Origin: Phyllobacteriaceae bacterium
GTDB lineage: Bacteria > Pseudomonadota > Alphaproteobacteria > Rhizobiales > Rhizobiaceae
Length of the DNA: 12,843 bases
Direction of reading: 5' to 3'
NCBI GenBank assembly: GCA_024645155.1
Contig: JAHEGF010000084.1
Span: forward strand, 1 to 12,843
Shown here: one piece after another, positions 1-8,495 of the stretch
Layout: every line of letters starts with the position of its first letter
Position numbering within the stretch: position 1 is the stretch's first letter
Program-made: the position numbers and the translations under genes
The notes under the pieces: model-generated
Databases searched by the model: none
What the model was told of the DNA's origin: nothing
What the model saw: the letters and a program-made list of their open reading frames with translations, nothing else

Positions 1-2654
1 TGTCAGCTGCCGAAATCACCGATTACGCCGAGCGTTTCATCATCGACCGGCTGGCAACGCTCGACGGCGTCGCCAGCGTTGATATCTACGGCGAGCGCCG
101 GTTTGCCATCCGCATCTGGCTTGATCGGCGCGCCATGGCTGCGCGCAACCTGACGGTCGCCGATGTCGAAGCGGCGATCCGGCGAAACAATGTCGAGCGT
201 CCAGCAGGTGACCTGACATCCGTTGACCGGCAATTTACAGTGCGGCTGGACAGCCGCCTGAGCACGATTGATGAATTCCGCAACATCGTCGTCGACCGGA
301 TTGCCGGCTATCCGGTCCGCCTCGACGAGATCGCGCGGGTGGAGCAGGGTGTGGAGGACGACACGATCCTGGTTCGCTCCAACGGTGCGGAGGCAGTTGG
401 CCTCGGCGTGCTGCGCCAGAGCCTTGGCAACACCATTGCCATTTCACGGGCGGTTCGCGACCAGATCGCAAAGATCCGGCCGACGCTGCCCGCCGGAATG
501 CAGATCGTGGTCGGATCAGACGACGCCCGGTTTATTTCCACATCGATACGCGAGGTACTGATTGCCCTTGGCGTCTCGATGGTTCTGGTGCTTGTGGTGA
601 TGGCCCTGTTCCTGCGTTCGATCCGCGCCACGATCGTGCCTGCGGTCACCATTCCGGTTTCGCTGATTGGCTGCTTCATCCTGATCTACGGGTTCGGGTA
701 CTCAATAAACGTGCTGACGCTGCTGGCGCTGATCCTGGCGATCGGCCTGGTCGTCGATGACGCGATTGTCGTGCTTGAGAATATTCAGCGCCGCATCGAT
801 CTCGGCGAAACCCCGCTTGTGGCCGGTGTCCTTGGAACCCGGCAGGTCACATTTGCGGTGCTCGCAACATCGGTGACGCTGATTGCGGTTTTCGTGCCGA
901 TTTCCTTCCTCGAAGGCGCCGCCGGGCGTCTTTTCATCGAATTTGGCATGGTCATGGCGATCGCGGTGGTGATTTCCACCTTTGTTGCCCTGTCGCTCTG
1001 CCCGGCGCTTGCCGTGCGGTTGCTCAAGGGTAAGCCGGCAAGCACCGGCAGCGATGGCACAGCGACGGCCAATCCGGGTATCCTGCAACGCCTCTACGCG
1101 GGCCTTCTCGAACAAGGTCTCAACGCACCACTTGTCGTTATCGCTATCAGCCTGGTGGTTGCCGGCGGTTCGCTGTCGATCTACCAGAACCTTCCCCGGG
1201 AACTTACACCTTCGGAAGACAGAGGACTGATCTTCATTCCGGTGACCGCGCCGCAAGGCAGCACAATCGCCTATACCAACAGCATGGCTGAACAGGTCGA
1301 GACCTTCGCCGACCCGCTGATAGCGTCCGGCGATGTCGATATTGTTTTTTCGGTAACCGGCAGCCGCAACCGGCCCTATCTGGCCTTTGTCGTGCTGCGG
1401 CTGGCACCGTGGGATGCCCGCACACTTCGCCACACCGACGTGATCGCCAGACTGGTGCCGAAGATGGGTGAACTGGTTGGTGCGAGGGCCTTTCCTGTCG
1501 CGCCCGCCGGACTCGGATTGCGCGGAAGCCGGACACCGCTTCGCGTCGTCATCGGTGGTCCGGATATCGAAAGCATCAAGGGGTGGGCGGAAGAAATGGC
1601 CGTGCGTGCTGCCGAAAACCCGGGCCTGCGCAATGTCGAACTCGACTACGAGGAAAGCCAGCCGCAATTCTCGCTTGCCATCGATCGAGCCAAGGCGGAC
1701 GATCTCGGCATATCCATAGACACCATAGGTGCCACGCTGCAGACACTGCTCGCTTCGCGCGAGGTCACGCAATATGTCGATCGCGGCCGCACCTATCCGG
1801 TCGTGGTCCAGGCGCTGGCGGGCGACCGCGAAACACCGGCTGATCTGGCGAATATTTTCATGCGCGCAGCCGACGGCAAGACACTTGTGCCTCTGTCGGC
1901 ATTGCTGACGGTAAGCGAGGAGGCGGCGTCGCCCGAACTCAGCCGCTATGACCGCCTGCCATCGATCACCATGACCGCCTCGCTGGCCGAAGGCTACGAT
2001 CTCGGCAAGGCTGTCATCGCCATGCAAAACCTTGGCGGGGAAATCCTGCCGCCGCAGATCCGCATGTCTTTCGCCGGCCAGTCGAAGGAGTTCCTGCAGA
2101 CGTCGGGCGGCATTGCCGTGGTATTCGGACTGGCGGTGCTGATTGTTCTTCTCGTGCTCGCTGCGCAGTTCGAAAGCTTCATCCATCCATTCGTCATCAT
2201 GCTGAGTGTTCCGCTGGCGTTTGCCGGCGCGGTATACGCACTTTGGTTCGAAGGGGCCTCGATCAATCTCTATAGCCAGATCGGTATCGTGCTTCTGGTC
2301 GGGCTGATGGCCAAGAACGGCATTCTCATTGTCGAATTTGCCAACCAGTTGCGCGATGAAGGCCTGGAGGTCCGCCAGGCCGTATACGAGGCATCCGTGG
2401 TCCGGTTCCGTCCGATCATCATGACCGCGATCTCGACCATGCTTGGTGCGGTGCCGCTGGTGCTGGCATCGGGCGCAGGTGCGGAAAGCCGCATTGCCAT
2501 CGGTACGGTCATTATTGGCGGACTTGGCCTGTCGACCCTGCTAACCCTGTTCCTGACACCTGTCCTCTATAATCTGCTTGCGGGCTTCACCGAGCCGCGC
2601 AGCGCAATCGAGCGCCGCCTTAACGCAGAACTTGGCAGAACACCGGCGGAATAA
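1..2654 (+). CDS. RND (HAE1-type) multidrug efflux permease, 5'-truncated by window edge
   Basis: This is the inner-membrane, proton-driven permease of a tripartite efflux pump. The reading frame is open from base 3, and the Met codon at 135 is internal, so the gene starts upstream. About 883 codons are visible against the usual 1030-1050, so roughly 150 N-terminal residues are missing. The first visible residues match the porter-domain strand after TM1 (ITDYAERF, then LATLDGVASVDIYG). The proton-relay Asp pair of TM4 is present (GLVVDDAIVVLEN, Asp codons at 756-761), as is the TM10 lysine (LMAKNGILIVEF, Lys codon at 2313-2315). Two halves, each with a large periplasmic loop followed by a TM block, are seen, as expected of the family. 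The partner membrane-fusion protein is not in the window and probably lies upstream. The substrate cannot be predicted. The family call is very secure. Confidence 0.95.
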   Translation, partial: SAAEITDYAERFIIDRLATLDGVASVDIYGERRFAIRIWLDRRAMAARNLTVADVEAAIRRNNVERPAGDLTSVDRQFTVRLDSRLSTIDEFRNIVVDRIAGYPVRLDEIARVEQGVEDDTILVRSNGAEAVGLGVLRQSLGNTIAISRAVRDQIAKIRPTLPAGMQIVVGSDDARFISTSIREVLIALGVSMVLVLVVMALFLRSIRATIVPAVTIPVSLIGCFILIYGFGYSINVLTLLALILAIGLVVDDAIVVLENIQRRIDLGETPLVAGVLGTRQVTFAVLATSVTLIAVFVPISFLEGAAGRLFIEFGMVMAIAVVISTFVALSLCPALAVRLLKGKPASTGSDGTATANPGILQRLYAGLLEQGLNAPLVVIAISLVVAGGSLSIYQNLPRELTPSEDRGLIFIPVTAPQGSTIAYTNSMAEQVETFADPLIASGDVDIVFSVTGSRNRPYLAFVVLRLAPWDARTLRHTDVIARLVPKMGELVGARAFPVAPAGLGLRGSRTPLRVVIGGPDIESIKGWAEEMAVRAAENPGLRNVELDYEESQPQFSLAIDRAKADDLGISIDTIGATLQTLLASREVTQYVDRGRTYPVVVQALAGDRETPADLANIFMRAADGKTLVPLSALLTVSEEAASPELSRYDRLPSITMTASLAEGYDLGKAVIAMQNLGGEILPPQIRMSFAGQSKEFLQTSGGIAVVFGLAVLIVLLVLAAQFESFIHPFVIMLSVPLAFAGAVYALWFEGASINLYSQIGIVLLVGLMAKNGILIVEFANQLRDEGLEVRQAVYEASVVRFRPIIMTAISTMLGAVPLVLASGAGAESRIAIGTVIIGGLGLSTLLTLFLTPVLYNLLAGFTEPRSAIERRLNAELGRTPAE

Positions 2655-2662
2655 TTCGCCGG
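2643..2662. terminator. Hairpin over the efflux-gene stop codon, possible bidirectional terminator
   Basis: An 8-bp inverted repeat (CCGGCGGA / TTCGCCGG, one G-T pair) encloses a 4-base loop ATAA that contains the stop codon of the efflux gene. It sits between convergent genes, where a terminator or 3' stabilising hairpin is expected. There is no T-run on either side, so intrinsic termination is uncertain. A second small hairpin (ACCG-gctc-CGGT, 2673-2684) follows. Confidence 0.3.
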
Positions 2663-2705
2663 CTGCAACGCGACCGGCTCCGGTTCAGCGCCGGCTCACC
2701 TTTGA

Positions 2706-3590
2706 TCAGAGAAATGACCAGCCGGCCACCCCGGCTGCAGCAAGCAGGAACACTGCCCCCATTATCAGGAAGGCATTGCTGTCGCCCTCAAGCCGTTCGC
2801 GCACTGTTTCACGGCTTCCCACGTAAACCGGCAGGCCGCGTGGGCGGTTCCGGGAACGAACCAGGGTGCCATCCTTCCAAAGGCCGAACACGCAGACCTG
2901 GTCGCCGGGGCGAAGAACCCAGGACTTGGTTGTACCTGCGCTGGCCTCTTCCGCCACCCCATAGCGCAGGCTTGTTTCGGCACTGTCCGCAATGCCGGCA
3001 AGTGCTAGCTCGCGGGCGAGGGACTTTGGTACCCATGGCGGGCAGACCTCGGCAGCTGCCTTGGCACGGACAAGCAATTCGTTTGAAAGAGGCGTCTTGT
3101 CCAGATGGATCAGATCGGGAAAACCTCCAAGCGCGACATTGCCGTTTTCAGTCTCGATCACGGTTGGCGTCAGAAAAAAACCGTCGAAACGGCAGCTAAG
3201 GTTCTTTGATTGTTTGTCCTGGATGCCGCGTTGCTCGTCAAAAACCTGAAACCGGCAGGCAAGAATGTCACCAGATACCTTTTCCAGCGCCCGTGCGGTT
3301 CCGCAAACCGCTGCCCATTGGCCTGGTCGCGGATGCCCGGTCTCAAGAATTGCCCGGTGGTCGGCCCTGTCGTTCAGCCCGAATAGCACCAGCCAAAGGC
3401 CGGCGAAAACCGCGATTGGCACGATCCATGTAGCGGAACCGGCGGGTTCGAGCCAGAAATAGACCAAGGATATGAAAAGCGTGCCGCCAAGCAGCAGAAC
3501 GTTGCGTGCCGCAACAGCGAGCATGGCAGCGGCAACGGTCGGCTTGAATGCGGTATCGGCCTTCACACTGTCATTCAACGGCTTCCCCAT
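2706..3590 (-). CDS. Membrane protein with GIDE/MUL1-like architecture, no RING domain
   Basis: The 294-residue protein has two adjacent N-terminal membrane segments (about residues 27-47 and 54-72). A soluble domain of about 200 residues follows, then a C-terminal membrane segment (about 273-293). The soluble part begins with a GTARALEKVSGDILACRF stretch and ends with a strand-rich block (SWVLRPGDQVCVFGLWKDG, then LVRSRNRPRGLPVYVGSR) just before the last helix. That plan resembles the GIDE/BAM domain of eukaryotic MUL1 and its bacterial homologues, in which a similar 'pGd.vyv.G' block precedes the final TM helix. No RING finger is present, as in bacterial members. The biochemical function of bacterial GIDE-like proteins is not established. 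The gene is convergent with the efflux gene. The start at 3590 is the first Met of the frame and lacks a strong ribosome site. The gene is certainly real; the family is an inference. Confidence 0.75.
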   Translation of the reverse strand: MGKPLNDSVKADTAFKPTVAAAMLAVAARNVLLLGGTLFISLVYFWLEPAGSATWIVPIAVFAGLWLVLFGLNDRADHRAILETGHPRPGQWAAVCGTARALEKVSGDILACRFQVFDEQRGIQDKQSKNLSCRFDGFFLTPTVIETENGNVALGGFPDLIHLDKTPLSNELLVRAKAAAEVCPPWVPKSLARELALAGIADSAETSLRYGVAEEASAGTTKSWVLRPGDQVCVFGLWKDGTLVRSRNRPRGLPVYVGSRETVRERLEGDSNAFLIMGAVFLLAAAGVAGWSFL

Positions 3591-3725
3591 TTCGGTCGTC
3601 GCATACGCCTGGCGCTCAATATCGCCTACCGGGCACGATCAATCCGCAACAGTATCATCACGGGGAGCCGCGCGAAAGCAGGACGCATGCCAGGCTGCAT
3701 CGACGCGCCATGTCAGGGTGGCGAT

Positions 3726-3754
3726 TTGAAAATCGGAATCGGGATTGCTATAAT
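3726..3754 (+). promoter_or_regulatory. Near-consensus sigma-70 promoter for the small exported protein
   Basis: A -35 box TTGAAA (3726-3731) and a perfect -10 box TATAAT (3749-3754) are separated by 17 bases. The -10 has an extended TG (3746-3747) one base upstream. Transcription would start near 3761, leaving a leader of about 40 bases before the ATG at 3803. This is unusually close to consensus for an alphaproteobacterial promoter, which suggests high or constitutive expression. Confidence 0.7.
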
Positions 3755-3802
3755 GGAACCGCAACACAGATGCGGCGTCACTAAGTAGTGGGGATAACGC
3801 TC

Positions 3803-4228
3803 ATGAATGCTGTGATGTTTTACGCTTCCGTGAATGTCCGCTCCCTTTCGGCGGCATTGCCCATCGCCATGGCCATTGTCCTTGGCGGCACCGCCTCCCG
3901 GGCTTCGGACTTGTCGGAAATAAAATCCAAGGGAGGACGGCAACTCTCGCAAACGCAAATTGCAAAGATGTATATCGGCAGGAAAATCCGTGCACAAAGC
4001 CTTGATGGCAAGCTGAAATACACAATTCAGTACAACAAGGACGGGTCGAAGGTTACCAAGGTCGGCGGGAAGACACTGGTTCGGAGCTGGACCTACAAGA
4101 ATGGAAAGTGGTGCGAGACCCTCAATAACGTCGATCAGCGGATATGCGATCCGATTATCTACAGACTCGGCACGGCTTGCTATGGCTTCAAGCCCGATGG
4201 CAAGGCGGTCGGAAAGTGGAATTGCTGA
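3803..4228 (+). CDS. Small exported protein with four cysteines, function unknown
   Basis: The 141-residue product has an N-terminal hydrophobic stretch (about 14-30) followed by TASRA|SD, a good signal peptidase I site after residue 34. It is therefore probably periplasmic or secreted, with a mature form of about 107 residues. The mature part is lysine-rich and strand-like (KLKYTIQYNKDGSKVTKVGG). It ends in a block with Cys 104, 115, 126 and 141, the last being the C-terminal residue, so two disulfides are possible. I chose the ATG at 3803 because it follows a purine-rich GGGGA and gives a normal signal peptide; a GTG at 3788 in the same frame would add five residues. I do not recognise the family. 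Small secreted DUF-type proteins of rhizobia share this general form. Confidence 0.75.
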   Translation: MNAVMFYASVNVRSLSAALPIAMAIVLGGTASRASDLSEIKSKGGRQLSQTQIAKMYIGRKIRAQSLDGKLKYTIQYNKDGSKVTKVGGKTLVRSWTYKNGKWCETLNNVDQRICDPIIYRLGTACYGFKPDGKAVGKWNC

Positions 4229-4355
4229 TCGCTGCAACCGGCAAACCAATGCCACTCACGGCCATGAATGCGCGAAAACGATCCGTATGATGGCTGCCTC
4301 TTCGAGTATGCGCTCCATCTGCAGATTAGGCGGGTCTGCCCGTTGCCGGAACATC

Positions 4356-6005
4356 TCACTCCTCGGTTCTGAACATCGTCAGTTGCACAACCAGGATCGT
4401 TCCAAGCGGTGCGATCAATGAAACCACGGTTACAACTATCAGCAGCCAGCCCAGTGAATCATAGTTTTCCGGAATGGTAACGACGCCGCTCACCGGATCG
4501 GTAACTTCCCGGGTCACAAGGAAAATCTGGTTGAGGTATTTTGTAAGCAGGCTGCTGGCCGATAGTGCGAGATTGGTAAATGATGCCATCACGGCAAAAA
4601 AGGTTGCCTTCAGATCTTCCGGCGCGTTCCGCGCAATCCATGCGAGCATCGGGATCATGGCGACCTGGCCAAGCGGCGATTCAATCGCCGTATCGATGAT
4701 CGCGATAAAACGTGCATCGACAATGCCACCGGTAAGCGGCCCGGTCCAATGATGGATTCCGTAGTACAACCCGATATTGGGTAGGGAAAGCACCGCTGCA
4801 GCCAGGGTCAGCACCACCACGATGTAGGAAATGGTCTTCGAGGCCATCATTGGCCGCAGCACAATCATTCCGACGAGCGTGAGCACCGAAACAATAAGCG
4901 ATAAAACCGAAAGGAATTGCTGGTCGAATTCCAGCACGTCGATCTCGAACCACGTCAATCCCGGGCCCGGCAGGGGCACGGCCCGGAAGACGAAAATGAT
5001 AATCGCGGTTCCGATCAGTGCGCGTGCCTTATGCGTCTCGAGAACCGATATCAGTTGTCGCATCATCAAGACGACAATCAACATCGAACCGCCAAAGACG
5101 ATTTCCTGTGACAGCGGAATGTCGGACAGTCCGATCGACAGGGTCAGGATCACAAACGCCAGCCCGCCACCGAAATACCAGAGGTTCGGTTCCGTTTCCT
5201 CCGGCGGCCGGTCGATGAGCGCCGATATTTCATCTCCGCTCATACCCTGCGAGAGCAAATGGCGCCGGCGCATCAATCTCTGAATGCCTGCCAGTACGAC
5301 TCCGGAAATCGAAATGACCGGAATGGTCAAGGCGATCAGGTAGATATTCGCATATACTTCCGCCTTCTGCGCCTGGGTCATGGTTTCGACGCCGGAGAAC
5401 ATTGCGATATTAAGCAGAGCAACCCCGACCAGTCCGGAAATCAAGGCGATTCGGCCGAGCGCCTGCATTGTCGTGTGCAGGTCTTTCAGCCGGGCTTCAC
5501 TCAAAGGTAGTCCGTCCGCGTCTACACGAGGCACTGCCTCGACAGACATTGCATCGGCAACCGCGTCCTGGACGACATAGCCGGTCGGCGCGAGCAAGGC
5601 ACTTGTGATATACCAGACCGAGACCGGCATTATCTCCGTCATTACGTCGGTGTGCGCGATCAGCATGTACATGATCACCAGGCTGGCTACGATCAACGCA
5701 GCGCCCAGGTAAACGAGCAATGCCTTCCACCGCCAAATGATATCGACGAGATGCCCGATCGGCATTTTGAGAGCCCAGGGCAAACCCGCCCAAAACGCGA
5801 GACCCGACAGGAAAGCCGCCGACAGGCCAAGATATTCCTTGACGAAAAAAGCGCCCACAATTGCGGTAAGGCCGGAAATCCCGGCGGCAAAATAGACCAT
5901 CAATGGCGGCAGAAACGACCAGCGCATCTGACGGATCAGGTCCAGTATGACAACCTCAAGCCAACCCTTGACTGTTTTGGCGACGCCTTGGCTCCGGAGT
6001 TCCAT
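4356..6005 (-). CDS. MFS transporter of the BT1 (folate/biopterin)-like type
   Basis: This 549-residue polytopic inner-membrane protein has about 12 predicted membrane segments. Near the N-terminus it carries a conserved block (FFVKEYLGLSAAFLSGL, then GLPWALKMPIGHLVD at about residues 74-88, followed by IIWRWK) that takes the place of the MFS signature loop. The C-terminal third has LKATFFAVMASFTNLALSAS, the pattern seen in BT1-family transporters. Bacterial BT1-like proteins are mostly uncharacterised, so folate or pterin transport should not be assumed. A clear ribosome site (GAGG, five bases before the ATG at 6005) supports the start. It is divergent from the FHA-protease gene across 156 bases. 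The family is moderately sure, the substrate unknown. Confidence 0.8.
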   Translation of the reverse strand: MELRSQGVAKTVKGWLEVVILDLIRQMRWSFLPPLMVYFAAGISGLTAIVGAFFVKEYLGLSAAFLSGLAFWAGLPWALKMPIGHLVDIIWRWKALLVYLGAALIVASLVIMYMLIAHTDVMTEIMPVSVWYITSALLAPTGYVVQDAVADAMSVEAVPRVDADGLPLSEARLKDLHTTMQALGRIALISGLVGVALLNIAMFSGVETMTQAQKAEVYANIYLIALTIPVISISGVVLAGIQRLMRRRHLLSQGMSGDEISALIDRPPEETEPNLWYFGGGLAFVILTLSIGLSDIPLSQEIVFGGSMLIVVLMMRQLISVLETHKARALIGTAIIIFVFRAVPLPGPGLTWFEIDVLEFDQQFLSVLSLIVSVLTLVGMIVLRPMMASKTISYIVVVLTLAAAVLSLPNIGLYYGIHHWTGPLTGGIVDARFIAIIDTAIESPLGQVAMIPMLAWIARNAPEDLKATFFAVMASFTNLALSASSLLTKYLNQIFLVTREVTDPVSGVVTIPENYDSLGWLLIVVTVVSLIAPLGTILVVQLTMFRTEE

Positions 6006-6024
6006 CTTGCCTCAAACTATTTCC

Positions 6025-6034
6025 GCCAATTGGC
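6025..6034. promoter_or_regulatory. 10-bp perfect palindrome upstream of BT1-like gene
   Basis: GCCAATTGGC is a perfect palindrome 20 bases upstream of the BT1-like start codon, in the shared divergent promoter region. It could be an operator half of a larger site. No regulator is identified. Confidence 0.25.
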
Positions 6035-6043
6035 AGCGTGTAA

Positions 6044-6061
6044 TATCTGATTTATCCGATA
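6044..6061. promoter_or_regulatory. 18-bp dyad, candidate operator between divergent genes
   Basis: TATCTGATTTATCCGATA reads TATCnGAT-TT-ATCnGATA: two 8-base half-sites that are complementary at seven of eight positions. It is AT-rich in an otherwise GC-rich region and lies between the BT1-like and FHA-protease genes, so a bound regulator could act on both. Binding is inferred only from symmetry and position. Confidence 0.35.
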
Positions 6062-6161
6062 GAACCTTATTGTGTGAGCCAGGCTCGGTGGTTCTGAAGT
6101 TGGGGTTGGGCTACAGTATCACGGGAATGAAGTTTCACAATTTCGGGCGTTCATAGCCATC

Positions 6162-7745
6162 ATGAAAAGACCAACCCTGCACGAACGATCGGAAAGGGAC
6201 ACGGCGGGTGTTGTTGCGGTGGTCGAACACCTGACCGGGCCATCGCGGGGTTCGATTTCCTGGTTGGGGCAAACCGGAACTGATCTGGTGCTTGGCACGG
6301 ACGGTTTGATCCGGGTTCGTGTTGCCACTGCGGGAAAACCGGCCGACGATGTCTTTGCCCGAATACACTGGACCGGCGATGCGCATGTCATCGAAAAATG
6401 TGGCGATGCCGTTCTCTGGGTGAACAGAAAGAATGTCGGTACACGGCGCCTGCAACATCACGATGTAATAGAATTTGGCGAACATGGCCCGATATCGCGC
6501 TATTTCATTTTCGACCGCCAGCATCCGGTCCCTCGAACCGTCAGGGAAATAGTCAGCGACTCCGCCGCATATTTCAAAAGCAGCCGGCAGCCGGTTTTAC
6601 GGCGGTTTTCACGAGCGCTAGGTCAGGTTTTCAGGCGGCTGACAAGAGAGACGACCCTGTTGTTCCGTTTCGGAGTGGTCATCGCACTCTTGCTGCTGGC
6701 GGCGATGATCTTTCAGCAAAACCGCATCAACGCGCTGCTTCACGACCAGATCGAGAGTGGCATTACCGAGCTCGACATTTTCTCGCGAACTCTCGCACGC
6801 CTGAAGGAAGACGCTCTGACCCCGGACGATCTCGAAATGCTTCGCCGCGAGTTGGGTACCAACCTGACAACAACCACGGAACGGATAACGGAGCTCGAAT
6901 TCCGCACCGGTGCAAGTGCCCGGGTGATATCCCAATCTGTACCGTCAATCATACTCCTGCTTGGAGCTTATGGCTTTATCGAACCGGAGACCGGACGAAT
7001 GCTGCGCCATGTGATCGGCGAGAACGGCAAGCCGATGTTTCTTCCAAACGGCGTTCCGCTGCTTTCTATGGATGGACAGGGAGAAACCGCTCAACGCCAG
7101 TTTATCGGAACCGGTTTCCTGGTAGGTGACAAGGGGGCGCTCATAACCAACCGGCATGTCGGCATGCCATGGGAAAATGATTCCAATATCAAGCTTCTGG
7201 CAACAAAGGGGCTCGAACCGGTCATGATAAGGTTCATTGCCTATCTGCCTGGTATCGAAGCGCCGGTCGATGTCGAGTTGATCGGCCCCGAAGTTGATGA
7301 GGATATTGCGCTGCTTCGTTATAGTCTGCCGGGCTCTCCGATAAAGGGATTGCGTCTCGCCGCGGCGCTGCCGGATCCGGGCGACGAAATCATCGTGCTT
7401 GGTTATCCCACGGGCTTGCGCTCGATCCTGGCGCAGTCCGGCAAGCTCTTTCTGGGAGAGCTGCAGGAATCCGGTGACCTGGATTTCTGGAGTGTCGCAG
7501 AAAGGCTTTCCAAAGCCGGCCGCATCATTCCTCTGGCAAGCCGCGGGATCGTTGGCCGGGCGTCCGAAGACATGATCGCCTATGATGCGGAAACGACGCA
7601 TGGTGGCAGCGGCGGGCCGGTGCTGGATATTTACGGCAATGTGGTTGCGATCAATTCCGCGATACTGCCTGACTACGCCGGCTCCAATCTCGGCATTCCG
7701 GCAGACAAGCTGCGGCAATTGCTCGTCGACGCAGAGCTCTACTAG
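6162..7745 (+). CDS. Membrane-anchored trypsin-like serine protease with N-terminal FHA-like domain
   Basis: The 527-residue protein has three parts. Residues about 15-118 look like an FHA domain (LVLGTDG, ARIHWTGDAHVIE, VNRKNV, HHDVIEFG), which in this family binds phosphothreonine peptides. A single membrane helix lies at about 168-185. A linker with predicted helical/coiled-coil character (about 186-250) leads to a trypsin/DegP-like protease domain at about 305-527. The catalytic triad is visible: His332 in ITNRHV, Asp381 in DEDIALL and Ser483 in THGGSGGPV. The predicted topology is cytoplasmic FHA and periplasmic protease, so phosphorylation inside could be linked to proteolysis outside. 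There is no PDZ domain. The ATG at 6162 lacks a clear ribosome site, and no better start lies upstream in frame. The protease call is firm and the FHA call good. The target is unknown. Confidence 0.88.
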   Translation: MKRPTLHERSERDTAGVVAVVEHLTGPSRGSISWLGQTGTDLVLGTDGLIRVRVATAGKPADDVFARIHWTGDAHVIEKCGDAVLWVNRKNVGTRRLQHHDVIEFGEHGPISRYFIFDRQHPVPRTVREIVSDSAAYFKSSRQPVLRRFSRALGQVFRRLTRETTLLFRFGVVIALLLLAAMIFQQNRINALLHDQIESGITELDIFSRTLARLKEDALTPDDLEMLRRELGTNLTTTTERITELEFRTGASARVISQSVPSIILLLGAYGFIEPETGRMLRHVIGENGKPMFLPNGVPLLSMDGQGETAQRQFIGTGFLVGDKGALITNRHVGMPWENDSNIKLLATKGLEPVMIRFIAYLPGIEAPVDVELIGPEVDEDIALLRYSLPGSPIKGLRLAAALPDPGDEIIVLGYPTGLRSILAQSGKLFLGELQESGDLDFWSVAERLSKAGRIIPLASRGIVGRASEDMIAYDAETTHGGSGGPVLDIYGNVVAINSAILPDYAGSNLGIPADKLRQLLVDAELY

Positions 7746-7777
7746 GCCATCAACGCCCGGTCCGGTCGGTACCTTTG

Positions 7778-8116
7778 TCAAGTCAGGCTGAGCAGCAGCA
7801 TCCCTGCGACAGTTGCAATTCTGGCCAGCACAGCCCATTGCCGGTCCCCGTCGTACCTGTCTGCGGCCCGCAACACACCAATGGTGATGATAAAGTTATA
7901 CGGCAATGAAACCAGGTAACCGCAAATGACCGCGGCAACGGCCTGATCTGCGAGCATCAGGAACAGGAACATCGAACTTGTGATCAGGTTGACGATCAGG
8001 CCACCCAGGACCGCCCAGTTCCAGAACACGTTCGCAAGCGGCAATTCGCCAAGCCATATGCGCCAAATGAAGGCAAGGCGCCGGGACTGCGAGTGCTCCG
8101 TTTGTGTGTCCTTCAT
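7778..8116 (-). CDS. Small integral membrane protein, function unknown
   Basis: The 112-residue protein has about three hydrophobic segments (roughly residues 30-55, 58-82 and 94-111) with conserved-looking motifs WLGELPLANVFWNWAVLGG and LPYNFI. I do not recognise a characterised family; similar short membrane proteins are found in alphaproteobacteria. The frame is open to a Met at 8218, but I prefer the Met at 8116. It is preceded by GGAGATGGAAAGG, and the 34 residues added by the longer form are polar and have no membrane or signal character. It is convergent with the protease gene, 32 bases apart, with no clear terminator between. Confidence 0.7.
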   Translation of the reverse strand: MKDTQTEHSQSRRLAFIWRIWLGELPLANVFWNWAVLGGLIVNLITSSMFLFLMLADQAVAAVICGYLVSLPYNFIITIGVLRAADRYDGDRQWAVLARIATVAGMLLLSLT

Positions 8117-8219
8117 TGCCTTTCCATCTCCACATACTGCGGATTCATGACATTTGAAATCACGGTTTGCCCGAAACCGTTCACCCGAAAATGCAAGACT
8201 TGGATCTTGCGTCTTCACT

Positions 8220-8495
8220 TATCTTCCGGCCAGCCGGGATAATCGCTTCATGTTCAACATCCAGGGCGTGATATGCAACTGCTAACGACCGTCCTTCGCC
8301 CGGCGCCAACCGTTCGTCGTGCCCGGCATGTAGCAACTCTTCTGTCGTGTGAGGCGGACAAACAGGTGCATCGCACAGATGCGCAAATCGCAGCCGCTCG
8401 CGTGGAACCTGCGTCAGCAGGCTACTGGTGCCTCCGGAGCGGTCGAAATGCAGACTGTCGGCGAGAATTCCGGCCCGACCAGGACTTCGCCGGAA
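8220..8495 (-). pseudogene. Remnant (C-terminal half) of a sugar-phosphate isomerase/epimerase TIM barrel
   Basis: The minus-strand reading encodes a recognisable piece of the AP-endonuclease-2/sugar-phosphate isomerase superfamily. It contains RAGILADSLHFDRSGGTSS, then RFAHLCDAP, then ERLAPGEG (8292 onwards). These correspond to the metal-binding Asp...His strand, the next barrel strand and the GEG loop of the family. The N-terminal half (about 130-150 residues, with the first metal ligand Glu) is absent. After GEG the sequence drifts away from the expected closing strand with its metal-binding Glu, so the product would be inactive. The open frame continues upstream to a Met at 8600, but that part has no family resemblance and overlaps the TctA remnant on the other strand. 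I read it as a decayed gene. Confidence 0.6.

Noticed and set aside
702..2186. A 494-codon open frame on the minus strand
   Set aside because: It lies wholly antisense to the RND permease gene. Its translation is low in hydrophobic order, rich in His, Arg and Gln, and shows no family motif, which is typical of a GC-rich shadow frame.
6945..7838. A 297-codon minus-strand frame opposite the protease domain
   Set aside because: It is antisense to the catalytic domain with all three active-site residues on the plus strand; no motif is seen in the minus translation.
8220..8298. Possible UxaA/SAF-like piece after the isomerase GEG motif (SLAVAYHALDVEHEAIIPAG)
   Set aside because: It faintly recalls altronate-dehydratase N-termini, but the match is short and lacks the expected spacing; it is as easily explained as decayed isomerase sequence.
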